In this document: positions 23,274 through 33,439 of the stretch, piece after piece
Layout: the number at the start of each line of letters is the position of its first letter
How positions within the stretch are numbered: the stretch's first letter is position 1
Source of the DNA: Armillaria gallica
Taxonomy: Eukaryota; Basidiomycota; Agaricomycetes; Agaricales; Physalacriaceae
Reading direction: 5' to 3'
NCBI GenBank assembly: GCA_037576215.1
Contig: JBANDB010000010.1
Coordinates: 2,976,001 to 3,040,000, forward strand
DNA length: 64,000 nucleotides
Position numbers and translations under genes: made by a program
Notes under the pieces: generated by a model
Seen by the model: the letters and a program-made list of their open reading frames with translations, nothing else
What the model was told of the DNA's origin: nothing
Database searches by the model: none

Positions 23274-23934
23274 TGGTAGCCGCGGATGAGATAATATCTG
23301 CCAGGTAGAGCGTTTATCCTCACCAGGCTGGGTCAGCAAGTGTATTAGTCAGTAGTAAAAAGGATTAGTAATAGGGTACCAGTAGACTAGTATAAATACA
23401 GGTCATGTATCTAGTGGGGAATCAGGTTTTCTGACCCCCGGAACACTACCAGGCGAATAGTACAGGTTTAATTGGTTAAGAGCTTCGAGTCATAGACTCA
23501 CCTGGAATAGAAAGTTTGTGACCTGGTCACTCCGTGTGTGCAAGAACCGATAAGCAAGTGAACAGTATTAAGCTAGAAACAGAAAGTCAGACCCGAGAAA
23601 CAGTTCAGAACCAGTCAGTGTGTTTTAAGTCGCAACCAGGCGCAACGTATCAGTATTGAAACTGCACCAGGCAGCCAGCACGAGTTCAGAACCTGCACCA
23701 GGCAGTTATTCTGTATCAGTTTAAGTTTGTGTTCAGTGACATGTCGAACTTAGAGTGGACACCGCAATATATTCTTTATACAAATCATATCCATTGCACC
23801 CAGAACTTGTTAACTATGGTACAAAGTGTCGTAACTTGGTATAACATACCTCCCTTTGAACCGCAATTACTGAGTGCTTGTGTGGTGTTTAGTGTGTAAC
23901 ACTTTGCATTCATATAGGCGCGCAGCACCTTTCA
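23274..23934 (+). repeat. 3' LTR (661 bp)
   Basis: A direct repeat of 8664-9324. The seven differences are all C/T or G/A changes, spread over both copies: some sites kept CG in the 5' copy and others in the 3' copy. That is the pattern of independent CpG decay in each LTR after insertion. Confidence 0.95.
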
Positions 23935-23969
23935 ATAGCCAGCCTGGAGAAATGCTGCTCGTTGTCCAT
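23935..23969 (-). pseudogene. 5' end of the nucleotidyltransferase-like gene split by the element
   Basis: The start codon (23969-23967) and about the first ten codons, matching 42422-42456 of the intact copy. The rest of the gene is beyond the retrotransposon at 8009-8663. Together the two pieces show that the insertion point lost the sequence equivalent to 42209-42421. Confidence 0.75.
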
Positions 23970-24199
23970 GGGAGCGATTGTACCAGATAACGAATCGAAG
24001 AGGCGCGATGGTGACTGTTACAAGGAAAGAAAATTCGCGTCAATTTCGGTACCGCGTCGATCTTTGAATTTCAAATGAGGTGCTCTCCAGTTCAAATTGA
24101 AACCGGAACCTGTTTACGGAGGTAGTTCAATTAATTTTAGAGAATGGCACTATGACTAAAATACAACAACAACAGCACCCTATCATTTCCAGGCATTGA

Positions 24200-24590
24200 T
24201 GGGGTTGGTGATCCTTTGTTCTGGCAAACTGTCCGGAATAAAGACCTTGGTATCCATATTCCTAGCTACCGACTCTGTTGCCTCTAAGACTCTCTTCGTG
24301 TACAGCAGATAGAATATTTCAGGAAGATGATCCATGCTGGAGGCCGTGTCAAAAACACAGGACTAAAGTGACAGTGGTGGTGCTCGCATGATAGGAACAC
24401 TGATTTCCGAGCGGAAGCATGGGAATACTTCCCTACATGCCTTGTTACTCTATCAAGTTATGAAACTGTCGACCTTCTGATGTAGCTCCAAGTGATTTGG
24501 CGTCCACGAGATAGAATCTACCTGAAATCGTGGCGACAAGGAACTCCTTCACCGGTTCTAGATTGCGAGAATTACTCATAGTGTCGTCTA
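24200..24590 (-). pseudogene. Second nucleotidyltransferase-like relic (unit A)
   Basis: A minus-strand segment with P-V-K-E-F-L-V-A-T and G-R-F-Y-L-V-D-A-K-S-L-G-A-T, clearly related to W-L-K-E-F-L-V and R-F-Y-L-V-D-A-K in the family at 41558-42456. Downstream it breaks into different phases with stops. A colinear relic is present in unit C (about 42660-43045). It is therefore a second family member that decayed before or soon after the duplication. Confidence 0.55.
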
Positions 24591-24949
24591 CCCTATATAC
24601 GTGCTCTCGTGTCCATATACTTCCCCAAAACCCTCGACAAATTTGGCAATCTGACTTTTATCAGGATTTGAAGCCCATCTTTATGGTGTCGGTAAACGAA
24701 TTCATCGCAGAAGACAGGGATTTATTACAAAGAGAAAAGTAAGGAGTGGCTACCACTACTAAGTAGTCGGGGAATCACAGAAGGAAGGGGAAAGGCATAG
24801 AAAATGAAACAATCTGGATAGGAATGAAGGCAATAGAATTGGAAGGTCCATAATATATTAGAAACTGCATATTCTGTTCAAAGCACATTAAAGATCGTTA
24901 AAATGGAACAACGATGTCTCGCAGAAGAAAAAAAGCAGGCTTACACATA

Positions 24950-25882
24950 TCAAACATTGACAACCCTAGCTTCACCAGATTTAGGAAGTACCAATCCCAT
25001 ACCGATAGCCCAGTCACTCTGGCCCATCTCAGAAATCAGCTCGTTCGCCAACATCAGCCTCCTTTCGTACTTCTTCGGCACCCCTACTCTCCAGATGACC
25101 ATATCGCACATCTGCAGTTCCCCAGTCAACGAGTTGCATAGAGTCAAGAGCCCGGCCGTAGACAGAAGCAAGAACCCAATAAGGAGGCTCCTGACTGGCG
25201 AGGCGTTGAAGGCAAGAATAGCGGATACATAGACTAACATCATCACGCATGTGATAGCGAAGCTTTCTATTGCGGTAAGATCTCGCAGCCACTGGCCTGA
25301 TGTAACAGCTTTGAGATCATCGACATACCCCTGCAAGCGGACCCAGCGATCATGACAAAGCAGGATGAAGAGGTCGCCCTGGATGCCGGGCTCTTCCTGG
25401 CCCTTCCATCCGTTTTCGTCCCTCAGCTTGATGACGATCACATTGATGAGCCGCGATACCATGAATCCTCCCAAAACTCCCAGGGCCCACCAATCTCGGA
25501 TAAGAGCGAGCGAGACTGCGATGATGAGTGTCAGGACCTGACAGAGAGCATACAGCAGAGTGGCAGGAATGAAGAAGGACCGGTTTTGAGCGGATGGGTA
25601 GACGTGGGCAGTGACGAGGTGACCTGTAACCCCGATACTTTGTAGATAGTACACGGTGGCGGGATTTTCGACGCGGAAGACGTATCCGGAGGTCATGGCG
25701 CCAGTGATAGGGAACTCGCCACAATTGATCTCGCTCGCAGATTGCTGCTGGTGCATGCCTGGTGCGAGAACTAGAGCATCGGAGTACGAAGCTGTTCCAG
25801 AGAGAGCGGTCCTGATGGTGACAAGAGGGAGATCTGCGAGAGCGATGAGCCCGGTGGCTTGGATGGTGTCGGTGATGAGCAT
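24950..25882 (-). CDS. Multi-pass membrane protein, 'DWWALGVL' family (unit A)
   Basis: A single-exon gene of 310 codons from the ATG at 25882, chosen to match the start of the unit C paralog; an in-frame ATG at 25960 would add 26 residues. Soluble N-terminal blocks are L-A-D-L-P, then P-G-M-H-Q-Q-Q-S-A-S-E-I-N-C-G. Four strong hydrophobic segments follow (roughly residues 105-130, 133-154, 207-229 and 232-252). R-D-W-W-A-L-G-V-L is at the second and H-D-R-W-V-R-L-Q-G lies in the loop after it. The C-terminus has K-K-Y-E-R-R-L and D-W-A-I-G-M-G-L-V-L-P. I know similar proteins from many basidiomycetes; function is unknown. It lies downstream of the split nucleotidyltransferase-like gene on the same strand. 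Confidence 0.8.
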   Translation of the reverse strand: MLITDTIQATGLIALADLPLVTIRTALSGTASYSDALVLAPGMHQQQSASEINCGEFPITGAMTSGYVFRVENPATVYYLQSIGVTGHLVTAHVYPSAQNRSFFIPATLLYALCQVLTLIIAVSLALIRDWWALGVLGGFMVSRLINVIVIKLRDENGWKGQEEPGIQGDLFILLCHDRWVRLQGYVDDLKAVTSGQWLRDLTAIESFAITCVMMLVYVSAILAFNASPVRSLLIGFLLLSTAGLLTLCNSLTGELQMCDMVIWRVGVPKKYERRLMLANELISEMGQSDWAIGMGLVLPKSGEARVVNV

Positions 25883-25959
25883 GGAGAAATGTTGGGAGCT
25901 TGGAGGAGAGGGAAATAAGATGTGGTGCCAGTGGACGAGGTATTTGAAGGATTTCGACA

Positions 25960-28900
25960 TCGATTATTATCAGTTGGCAAAGCTTCAGGCCACTTTGAGC
26001 AATAATGCATAATGACTTTAGTCTGCCACCTCGTCGCCATTGTTTAGAGTCCATTGTTATTACTGGGAAGAATAACGAGATAATAAAATAAGAAAAACTC
26101 ACATATGGTTTGCCGGAGGAATAGCCGGACCTGTGTTGTCTGAGATATCCGGGCTCTGTAATAAATTCTTTGTTACTCCTCACCTGTGACTTCGCTGGTT
26201 GTGAGGTAGGAGGATTTTCACATGCGGGGAAGAAAAGGAAGCGCAGAGTGAGTACTAGTGGGTGACAGGTATCACATAAATTTGGAGGCAAGTCTTTTGG
26301 ACTCCACGGGAAAGGACAGAGATCCTAATGACTATGGGGTCGCGCAAAAACCGGAAACCTGGCGCGAGGGCCGAGGCAAAAAATAAACTCCAATTTGCAA
26401 ATCATGAAGCCTGCACGTGACTGCACTGTTCGATGTTTGGTAGCTCTTGACCTCCTTCTGTTTCTCTTTCCTCTTCCTCCGACGTTCCTCGAGCGCCAGT
26501 CTGCTCGAACGCGAAACCGAATTGTGCCTGCGGCGTGCTACGACCTTGACCTTGATCTGGCTGGTATGTGTGGCCGTTGTTCTTCATTGAGGACAATGGT
26601 CTGATATTCTTCTACAGCCAGAATATCCTTCGAGTACCTGAACTAACGCCGGATTTGAAAGGCTTAGGATGTGGCGGACTTGTCTGTTGGTCTATGGCAC
26701 TGGCAGTCTTGACAACGCTTGAAGTTTAAGGAGAACAATGTGAGTGCCAGCATCTTCGCAATAGTCACCATTATTGAACCCTGTTTTATCAGCATATATG
26801 TGTCTTCACTCAGCCACCTGCATCTTGGCTGCAGCATCATGCCTCTCTGAATAGTCAACAGTGTTGGGTCGGCATGCAAGATCGTAACAACGATTAGACG
26901 ACTGATATCCATCGAGCATCTGAACAGCGCATGGACTGGAAAGGTTTAGGAGGTGGTCGACGTGTTTGTTCGTATAGCTTATGGCAGCCGGAGATGTGGG
27001 GACGAAGGAGAACAGTGTGAGTGCCAGCATCTTCGCACGAGTGTCTGCTATTGAACCTTGTTTTATCAGGATATACTACATTTTTACCTGGTCATCTCCA
27101 TCTCAGCTGCAACATCGTGCATCACTCTGTGAATAGTCAACGGTGCCATTCTGGGTCGGCATGCGGGACCGTAACAACGATGATGTGCATGCATACCCGT
27201 GAAGATACCAACTGATTGCTTCATATCTGGACCGGTAACCAGGTTCAATTGTCCTCTCCGTCATATCGCGACAACAGTTCCCATCTCTTACAATACCGTC
27301 GCTGAGGAATGTCAGACATAGATGTGATGCGGATGCTACAGAGATGCGCTATATTGCCTTCTTTCGAAATCTACAGGTTCTTGACTCTACGGTTAGATAC
27401 GGCGTGACTGTTCAACATCGGCCGAGCTCGACATTTTCATGGTGTACTGTTCTTGCCCGGAATGGATTCCTTCACATACGACGCACTTGTTCTTCCTTCC
27501 GTAAACGTGAGTTTCATTCTTTACAAAAGTGTCAGTTGATGAACCGCACATTCCCCTTGCATTTGATGGCCCCATTGGGCTGGATGCACGAAGTTGTTGC
27601 ATCCGTAATATCTGTTCCTTACACCACCCTGTTCGTTTCCGATGTTTTCCGATGTAGCTGACAATGTCATTTTTAGATCTCTGATGGATATAAGGAACTT
27701 CATTCTGAGGTACGCAACACTTCATTCCCTTCGTCGCCCTCTCGCACAATGTTATGTCTTCTATATTTCATTTTTCAGAGGGTATCGCATACTCTATGAG
27801 ACTATTTCTCCACCACGATCTCTGATGATTTCCTTTGCTTCGCCGGAGTGTAAATCCAAGCTGACATTCGCAATCAGGGTCTTACTTCCAATCAAGACCA
27901 CTATCCCTAAGGCCCAAATGTCAGCATCAGGGTTCGAACAACAAGCGCCAGTCTGACTCCAAGGATGCCCATCATCGGCAAGGTGATGAGCCCAATTCTT
28001 TGTCATATATGTTACTGATACGAGATTATCTCTAGACCATTCACCCTACGTACTCGACCAAAGTTAGGAATACATTCTTATATTCCGGGTTCAGTTCAGA
28101 TGCTGCGCTGGAGCTGCGCCTTTGAGTTCGGCCAACTAATTCGATTGCTCCTGTAGTCGCTACTATAGGTATCTATATTGTCTTTAACAACAGTCTCAAT
28201 TAAGCAAGGTTCTCAAAGGCTATCCTGTTCGAATAAGAACTGACTTTCTTTCCGTCATTGCGTTAACACTTGTACGTGTGTATGGTTGGCGTCAGTGAGA
28301 TCTGTGTATGCGTGCTGCGACGGTCTGGGATCATCTGGCCTAACGACGAGTTGTTGAGCTTACCGGAGTGAGCTTCGATATCACATTGCAAGTGATGACT
28401 CAGAAGATGGCAGATGACTGACGACTAGACAACTATTAGTCTCTATGGTTTTGAGAGCTTCAATGACTGCAATGTCACAGATCTGTTCGGGAACTTTTGT
28501 CGCCATATAACACAACCACTTCTTTCTCTCTCTAGCGTCTCCTTCTCCTTCCATTCTTTGGTGATAATCAACTGAGTCCTTGGAGCATGTCAACAGTCTC
28601 TCTACCCATAGACTCGTTATTGGAACATTGAAACCAGTCAGTTAAGTTGTCGAGGTGAGATCCTTCGTCTAGTCAAGTGATTCCCCTTGGGGATGTCGGA
28701 GCTCCTTTGGCAGGACAATCAACAGGATGCTTCTTCATCCAGTGCTGAATTTGTTAGGAATTGGAAGTATTTTCATCTTCCAAACTACGATCAGGGCCAT
28801 TTTTATTGAACTCTATGTTGGTTCGCAGATCACCATAGCACTTTAACATCTAACTTCTCAGTTGAAATAGCCACCTAACTGATTTTCATATGGTGCCTTG

Positions 28901-29340
28901 ACATGTATTCTTTTCTAGCACCTTCCTGAAAACCTCGGAAAGCTCTTCATATCGTGAAGGGGTGCGTGCCGCCCAAGATGGATGAAATAGGTTCGATTTG
29001 ATTGCTGTCTCAGTGTATGTGCATCCATCTGATTCCTCCTTTCTTTGTGTAGATCTAGTGCATCAAGGTTTCTCTGACATCCCATTGCCTATAAGCGGTG
29101 CCAGTCATATATCAAGAACTCCGGGGTGTTCAATATCATGTCAGTTCTAGTAGGGACACCAACCGCAGGCCCTTTTGTGTTTCCTAGTGTCCATGTCCAC
29201 TGTGGCGGTCTCAATGGCAATTGATTATCTGGTTTGATCTTGGTTATGACCTTGGATTAAAATATTTGGCTGCAGAAGCTGAGTATATGAAGCAACGAAC
29301 ATGCCTCTTTGCTCTTATCTGCCTTCCACCTACATCTATT
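25960..29340. other. Gene-poor 3' part of unit A, duplicated in unit C
   Basis: Colinear with about 44340-47460. No intact gene is recognised. Directly upstream of the membrane gene, both copies keep an exon-like piece containing N-L-C-D, followed by the same donor (GTGAGTTTTTCTT). Two further copies of a related segment lie in tandem within 26650-27240: sequences with the same spacing of TTGAACC..TTTTATCAG and GTCAACAGTG-like pieces occur at about 26775-26880 and 27050-27150. The rest is short, phase-broken ORFs. Confidence 0.4.
27393..27749 (-). other. Conserved minus-strand ORF, unrecognised (unit A copy)
   Basis: 118 codons, hydrophilic, starting M-C-E-R-A-T-K-G-M-K-C-C. Its first about 90 residues are preserved in frame in the unit C copy (45940-46326), with mostly conservative differences such as I-Q-R-S-K-N-D-I-V-S-Y-I unchanged in surrounding context. 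In unit C the frame extends upstream into sequence also seen here at 27794-28006. Frame conservation across two copies is mild support for past coding. No family recognised. Confidence 0.3.
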
Positions 29341-30601
29341 ATGGATGTCCTGCCACCTGACCTTTCCCAGGATGATAAGAGAATCATTTTTGACCAGCTT
29401 GACGTGAGTCTGAACCATATGGTTCTGCAATCATTGTTGCATGGTAAGGACATCCTCAATTTCTGATGTGTTTTTTTTTTTTTTTTTGAAATTTCACTTC
29501 TCAGGTCTATATACTGGCATCGTAGCGGTAACTTTATGGACTATATGTGCATTGGCTTTTAATCCTCATCAGACAAGGAGAGTTATTAATATCTCAATAC
29601 AGTCACTTCTATGAAACAGTTACATGGTACATTCCTGCGTACCATTGTCATCACACTTTATACTCTCTCGATGATATTGTTCACAATGGACTGGGCCTTT
29701 GTGTGTCAGGCATTTATTCAGTATGGCAATAACTATTACAGTGTGTACTCAGCTTTGATGGAGGGTGGCCCATGGTGGAGAGCATGTTATCTCATCGACA
29801 GTATCACTGGTGGTATTAGCACACTTCTTGTCGATGTCACTATTGTATGGCAGCCCATGTAGTCCTGTCAATCAAGACTAACTGATTTGTTGTAGATATG
29901 GCGTTGCTGGGTGCTCTGGGATTGTCAGTGGCAAATTGTTTTGCTACTGATTATTTGTGCTATAGCAACAACAAGTGAGTCTCATTATTTGTCTTTAGAT
30001 ATGCCATGCACTAAATGTTTTAGTCATGAAGACTATGCAAATTCTCAATATTTTCCTCAATTACATGGATGATATTAGCAAGACCGGATGTTTTGCACAA
30101 AACATTGACTGGTCGTTGATATATGCCTTGCTGATACTTGCAACAAACCTCATTTGTACACTTTTAATTGTGTATCAAATTGTCCGCTTTTCGCAAAGGT
30201 TATTCCTCTTCCGAAGCATCATTTCTGCTCTTATTGAGTCCTCTGCAATTTATACACTGGCACTGATCGTGTACCTGGCACTTGTGGGCAGGAATATGAC
30301 GGTCGCCGATTATGCAGACATTGTTGTGGCATACATTAGGGTAAAGACCTCTCTCTTCAGTAAATATTGTTCAGTAGTTGATTGCTTCCTCGTTATATGG
30401 CAGGCTTTCGCCCTGACATTCCTGGTGCTATGTGTAGCAGCCAGGCTGACATCTGGTGAGGACACTAACTCAGAGATGACTGCTTCGAGTGATTTATCAG
30501 TCATTTGCTTTACACCACTGGATGAAAACAGCTGTGAGGATGTCAGTGATAGGAGCATTCCAGTATCTCACTATAGAACTGATACAACCGAAATTGTATG
30601 A
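29341..30601 (+). CDS. Multi-pass membrane protein, intact (unit B, + copy)
   Basis: Six exons join in phase: 29341-29443, 29505-29546, 29603-29844, 29896-29974, 30024-30340 and 30404-30601, totalling 981 nt or 326 residues. Short GT..AG introns agree with the paralogs. It starts M-D-V-L-P-P-D-L-S. About seven hydrophobic segments are expected. Family motifs are L-Y-T-G-I-V-A-V-T-L-W-T, then G-S/I-T-G-G-I-S-T-L-L-V-D-V-T-I followed by I-W-R-C-W-V-L-W across intron 3, and L-T-F-L-V-L-C-V-A-A-R near the end. The tail is Ser/Thr/Asp-rich and probably cytosolic. It is an expanded Agaricomycete membrane family without known role. Intron 5 (63 nt) keeps frame when unspliced. It is convergent with the broken copy at 31386-32288. 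Confidence 0.85.
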
Positions 30602-31385
30602 ATTCAACTCCAATCTGGTGGAGCTGTTTCTCTCTGGAGTTATTTAATATCTGGCATATGCTTTCTGGGATGCTGGGTAGCAGCTGTTAGAGTTATATAC
30701 GGACTGCACAAGCTGCGATTTATTTACACGAAATTCTTGTCCACCTGCGGTAGTTACAGTAAAGCTACAAGAGGCTACACTTCAATTACTGGTTCCTTAC
30801 AGAGTTTGGCAACTGTAACCTCGTAGGGAGCATTTGAAGGTGAGAAGATGGATGGCAAAGTAGGCTTGTGCAGTGAAACTGATCCATTGTCCAGAATTCA
30901 TGTTGACGTCAACACGGATAAAGACCGTCTGAGCCAATGACAGCGTGATCTGCCAAGTGATGTTCAAAGCGCTGTACCCACATCTTTTTGGCGATCAAAG
31001 ATGTTTTCAAGAGAAAATGATTTGAGAATTACCCGACCTTAAAGAGAAAGCTCTTCTGAATCTGAATCATAATATTCTCAATTAATTATACCGGCTATAA
31101 TGTATATTAAGAACATGACATATTGTCCTTTAACTATCTGAAAACATCTTTCATTTTACGGGGAAGCCTTATTCACACAAAACCATCTACTGAATCCTAC
31201 CTTTATCGCCATTGGTAACATTGTATTTGTGGATGCGGTGATCATACAGTCTCCTTGCCCGGTGATCCCGACGGTGTTTGATGACCATCATCCGGACAGT
31301 GGTATACTGGGCAATCATTGAAATCTTCTTCCCGGAAGCAACTGACCAAGGGAGTATGATTCTCCCACATAGCAATCATGTCATG

Positions 31386-32288
31386 TCACCACGAGATTGC
31401 ATTGGAGTGGGCTAAAACCCATCCCACAAGGAGCGTCAGGGCAATAGCCTCGTACGTTTCAGATATTCGACCCAAAGCAAGTGTGACATAGTCTCACCTT
31501 GCAATAAGCAGCAATAATATCTGCATAGAAGCTTGATTCCAAGTTTTTTGACACCATTGCAAGATAGATAATGAGGGATAGTGAATATATCGATGATGAC
31601 TCGATCAACATCTTGACGAGTTTTTGAGACGTGCTTACGCTTGGAGCATACCAAAGGAGGCGATAAACAATGGCGACCGTACACATGACGGTTGTGATTA
31701 GTACCAATCACCATTGATGATCCCACAAGATCCAGCATTGCCATATCTAGAGCCTTTCAGTTTCCTCCTCATTGAGTTGATTAAGGGGGACCACACACAA
31801 TAATGGTGTCAACAAGAAATGTGCTTATACCACCAGAGATACCACTAAAGAGGCTGTATGCTCACCACCATGAGCCTTGGTCTTCTAGTGCTGTGATCAC
31901 TGTGTAATAACTGTCACTGTGTTCAATGAAAGCATGGTGCATCGTTGTCCAGGCCATTGCAAACAATGTCATCAAGAGCATGTAGAGGATGGTGATCATT
32001 GTGAAGAGCAATGTACCGTGTAACCGCTTGGGAGAAGAGACTGTACTGGCATTAATGAATCTGCCGCTCTGGAGACTGTCCGTCAAATGTACATATGGTC
32101 CATAGAGTGACCGCTACAATGCCTGTGTATAGACCTACAAAGGGTCAAAAAGACAGTTTGAGCAACAGAGGAATGAATGCACCGTGCAATAAGGCTTGCA
32201 GTACCATGGAGTTCAGATTCACATCAAGCGTGACAAAGATGCCATTTTTATCGTCTTGGGAAATGTCCGATGGTGGAGCCTGTAGCAT
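31386..32288 (-). pseudogene. Multi-pass membrane protein, pseudogene (unit B, - copy)
   Basis: The counterpart of 3489-4571, from the ATG at 32288 (M-L-Q-A-P-P-S-D) to the stop at 31388-31386 after H-S-N-A-I-S-W. It shares the TGA directly after D-H-Q-W in the fourth exon (about 31710). In addition about 0.25 kb is deleted between this point and the T-V-M-C-T-V-A-I-V-Y segment, removing the donor of the next intron and the start of the following exon. The breakpoints fall at a short similarity (CTAATCACAAC versus CTCCACAAC). It is non-functional. Confidence 0.75.
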
Positions 32289-32768
32289 AGAACGAAGTAC
32301 ATGGGGAAGGAAGTACGCTCGTGGTTACATACACCAGACTTAAGAAGAAATTGATCGACGATTTAAATTTGAAGAGGATTATATCAGGAGGCAAAACTCA
32401 ATACGACATCTCAATGCTTTGGCACAAAGACAGTGATGAAATGTATTATTGGTATCTCACAGCTTCGACCTGTTACCTGTACCAGCAAAGATTCAGTGCT
32501 CTGATATATTGCGAGTAGACATGATGCATACATCTCCTACAGCAAGAACTAAAATATAGAATTTGCTGTACAGCCTGATAGCTTCGTTATATCAAGATGA
32601 ATCGTCTCCGTGCACTGTTGCCACACAGCATACAACCGTCTGAATCACAGAACAAACCGTCATCACTGCCAGATGAACAAGTTTCGGACCGACTTGCAGG
32701 TTGTAGATTGATATCAATATGCGGAGATATGTCTAGCAGCCTGCTGGATCCAGATTCATTCACCTATG

Positions 32769-32786
32769 AGTAGTAGTAGTAGTAGT
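32769..32786 (+). repeat. (AGT)6 microsatellite
   Basis: Six tandem AGT units. They mark the left edge of the about 0.6-kb segment that is present in unit B but absent from unit A (A reads TGAGTAGTGTTGG at about 5096-5108). Confidence 0.8.
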
Positions 32787-32965
32787 CGCACTGGCAGGTG
32801 GTCCCTAAAAAGGAAACAGCCAATGTTTTCTGCGCCGTTGCTACCAAGCCTTATCAATTTACTTCATAGTAGCATCGCAGACCGTGCAGGACCCTGCCGC
32901 TGTGACTGACATCCTAGTGTTGGCAACTATGAAGCGTCTCAAGGGATCGGATCCATGTGAAGGGA

Positions 32966-33438
32966 CTAGGGTGTGAACGAATATGTATATGAGGGCGGAG
33001 GTACATAAACAGGTACGGTAGCAACAAAATCCAGAACGTCATGAACATATTTAGCAAAAGTGTACCGCCAATCAGGAACTCTCATCAGGAACCACAACTG
33101 CCTAAGTCCCATACAAGGAGAAGTACAAAGCTCATGAAAGGTAGGAATAATTGCCGTGACCTCCATAAAGAAACGATCTCGTCGGCGCATGAGCTCAATG
33201 TGACCTGTACAGGAGAGGAGAGCATGGACTTTGTCTTCCACAGATAGCCTGCAGAAAGAAAGAGACAGGGTTCATTTTCAGCCCCAAGCGCTGCATCTGA
33301 CAATGGCATCAATCTCCTTTGTAAAGTCAATGTGTGCTCAGCATCAGAAATGGCGATATGGAGAACATCAGCTTGCTTGAGTAAGTGATGACGCGGACCA
33401 GAGTTTGTCTCCTCGTCATGCTGGCACAGTGTCGGCAA
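32966..33438 (-). other. Possible two-exon gene, unrecognised (unit B only)
   Basis: Two overlapping minus-strand frames (33438-33085 and 33241-32966) can be linked by an intron ending at the pyrimidine-rich acceptor CTTTCTTTCTGCAG (about 33250-33263). The second frame, E-D-K-V-H-A-L-L-S-C-T-G-H onward, ends in a Tyr/Pro-rich tail and has protein-like composition. The donor was not settled. No family recognised. Unit A lost most of this sequence. Confidence 0.3.
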
Positions 33439-33439
33439 G

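Larger units (their letters stand above)
8664..23934 (+). mobile_element. 15.3-kb Ty3/gypsy LTR retrotransposon with antisense cargo genes
   Basis: A full-length element bounded by 661-bp direct LTRs starting TG and ending CA. The internal order is candidate primer site, gag with a CCHC knuckle, aspartic protease, RT with YIDD, RNase H, then integrase with HHCC and DDE residues. This RT-RH-IN order and the motifs mark Ty3/gypsy (Metaviridae-type). After integrase there are about 7 kb with four spliced genes on the minus strand, which explains the unusual length; fungal gypsy elements are typically about 5-10 kb. The flanking 5-mers (CAACC and ATAGC) do not match, and comparison with unit C shows a 213-bp target deletion, so the site was rearranged at or after insertion. 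The coding track has eight TGA stops, so the copy cannot move on its own. Confidence 0.95.
23935..29100 (+). repeat. Segmental duplication, unit A right part (matches 42422-47460)
   Basis: Colinear with unit C from the start codon of the nucleotidyltransferase-like gene through the second relic, the DWWALGVL gene and the spacer. Together with 6890-8663 (matching 39745-42208) it shows that the retrotransposon split a once continuous unit. Confidence 0.85.

Noticed and set aside
8659..23939. Target-site duplication flanking the retrotransposon
   Set aside because: The 5-mers next to the LTRs (CAACC on the left, ATAGC on the right) do not match, and the unit C comparison shows a deletion.
25350..26291. 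313-codon minus-strand ORF overlapping the membrane gene
   Set aside because: A shadow frame of 24950-25882, very rich in Arg/His/Ser/Pro. The membrane protein frame is the one conserved in units B and C.
27794..28006. A-D-I-W-A-L-G-I in a minus ORF as a protein-kinase D-x-W-S-x-G motif
   Set aside because: No other kinase motif (HRD, DFG, APE) is nearby on this strand, and unit C does not keep the tryptophan segment, so it is probably chance.
30341..30403. Read-through of the 63-nt segment as coding in the intact membrane gene
   Set aside because: It has a GT..AG pair, the copy in unit A has an in-frame stop there, and removing it restores the family's A-Y-x-R-A-x-A-L-T-x-L-V motif.
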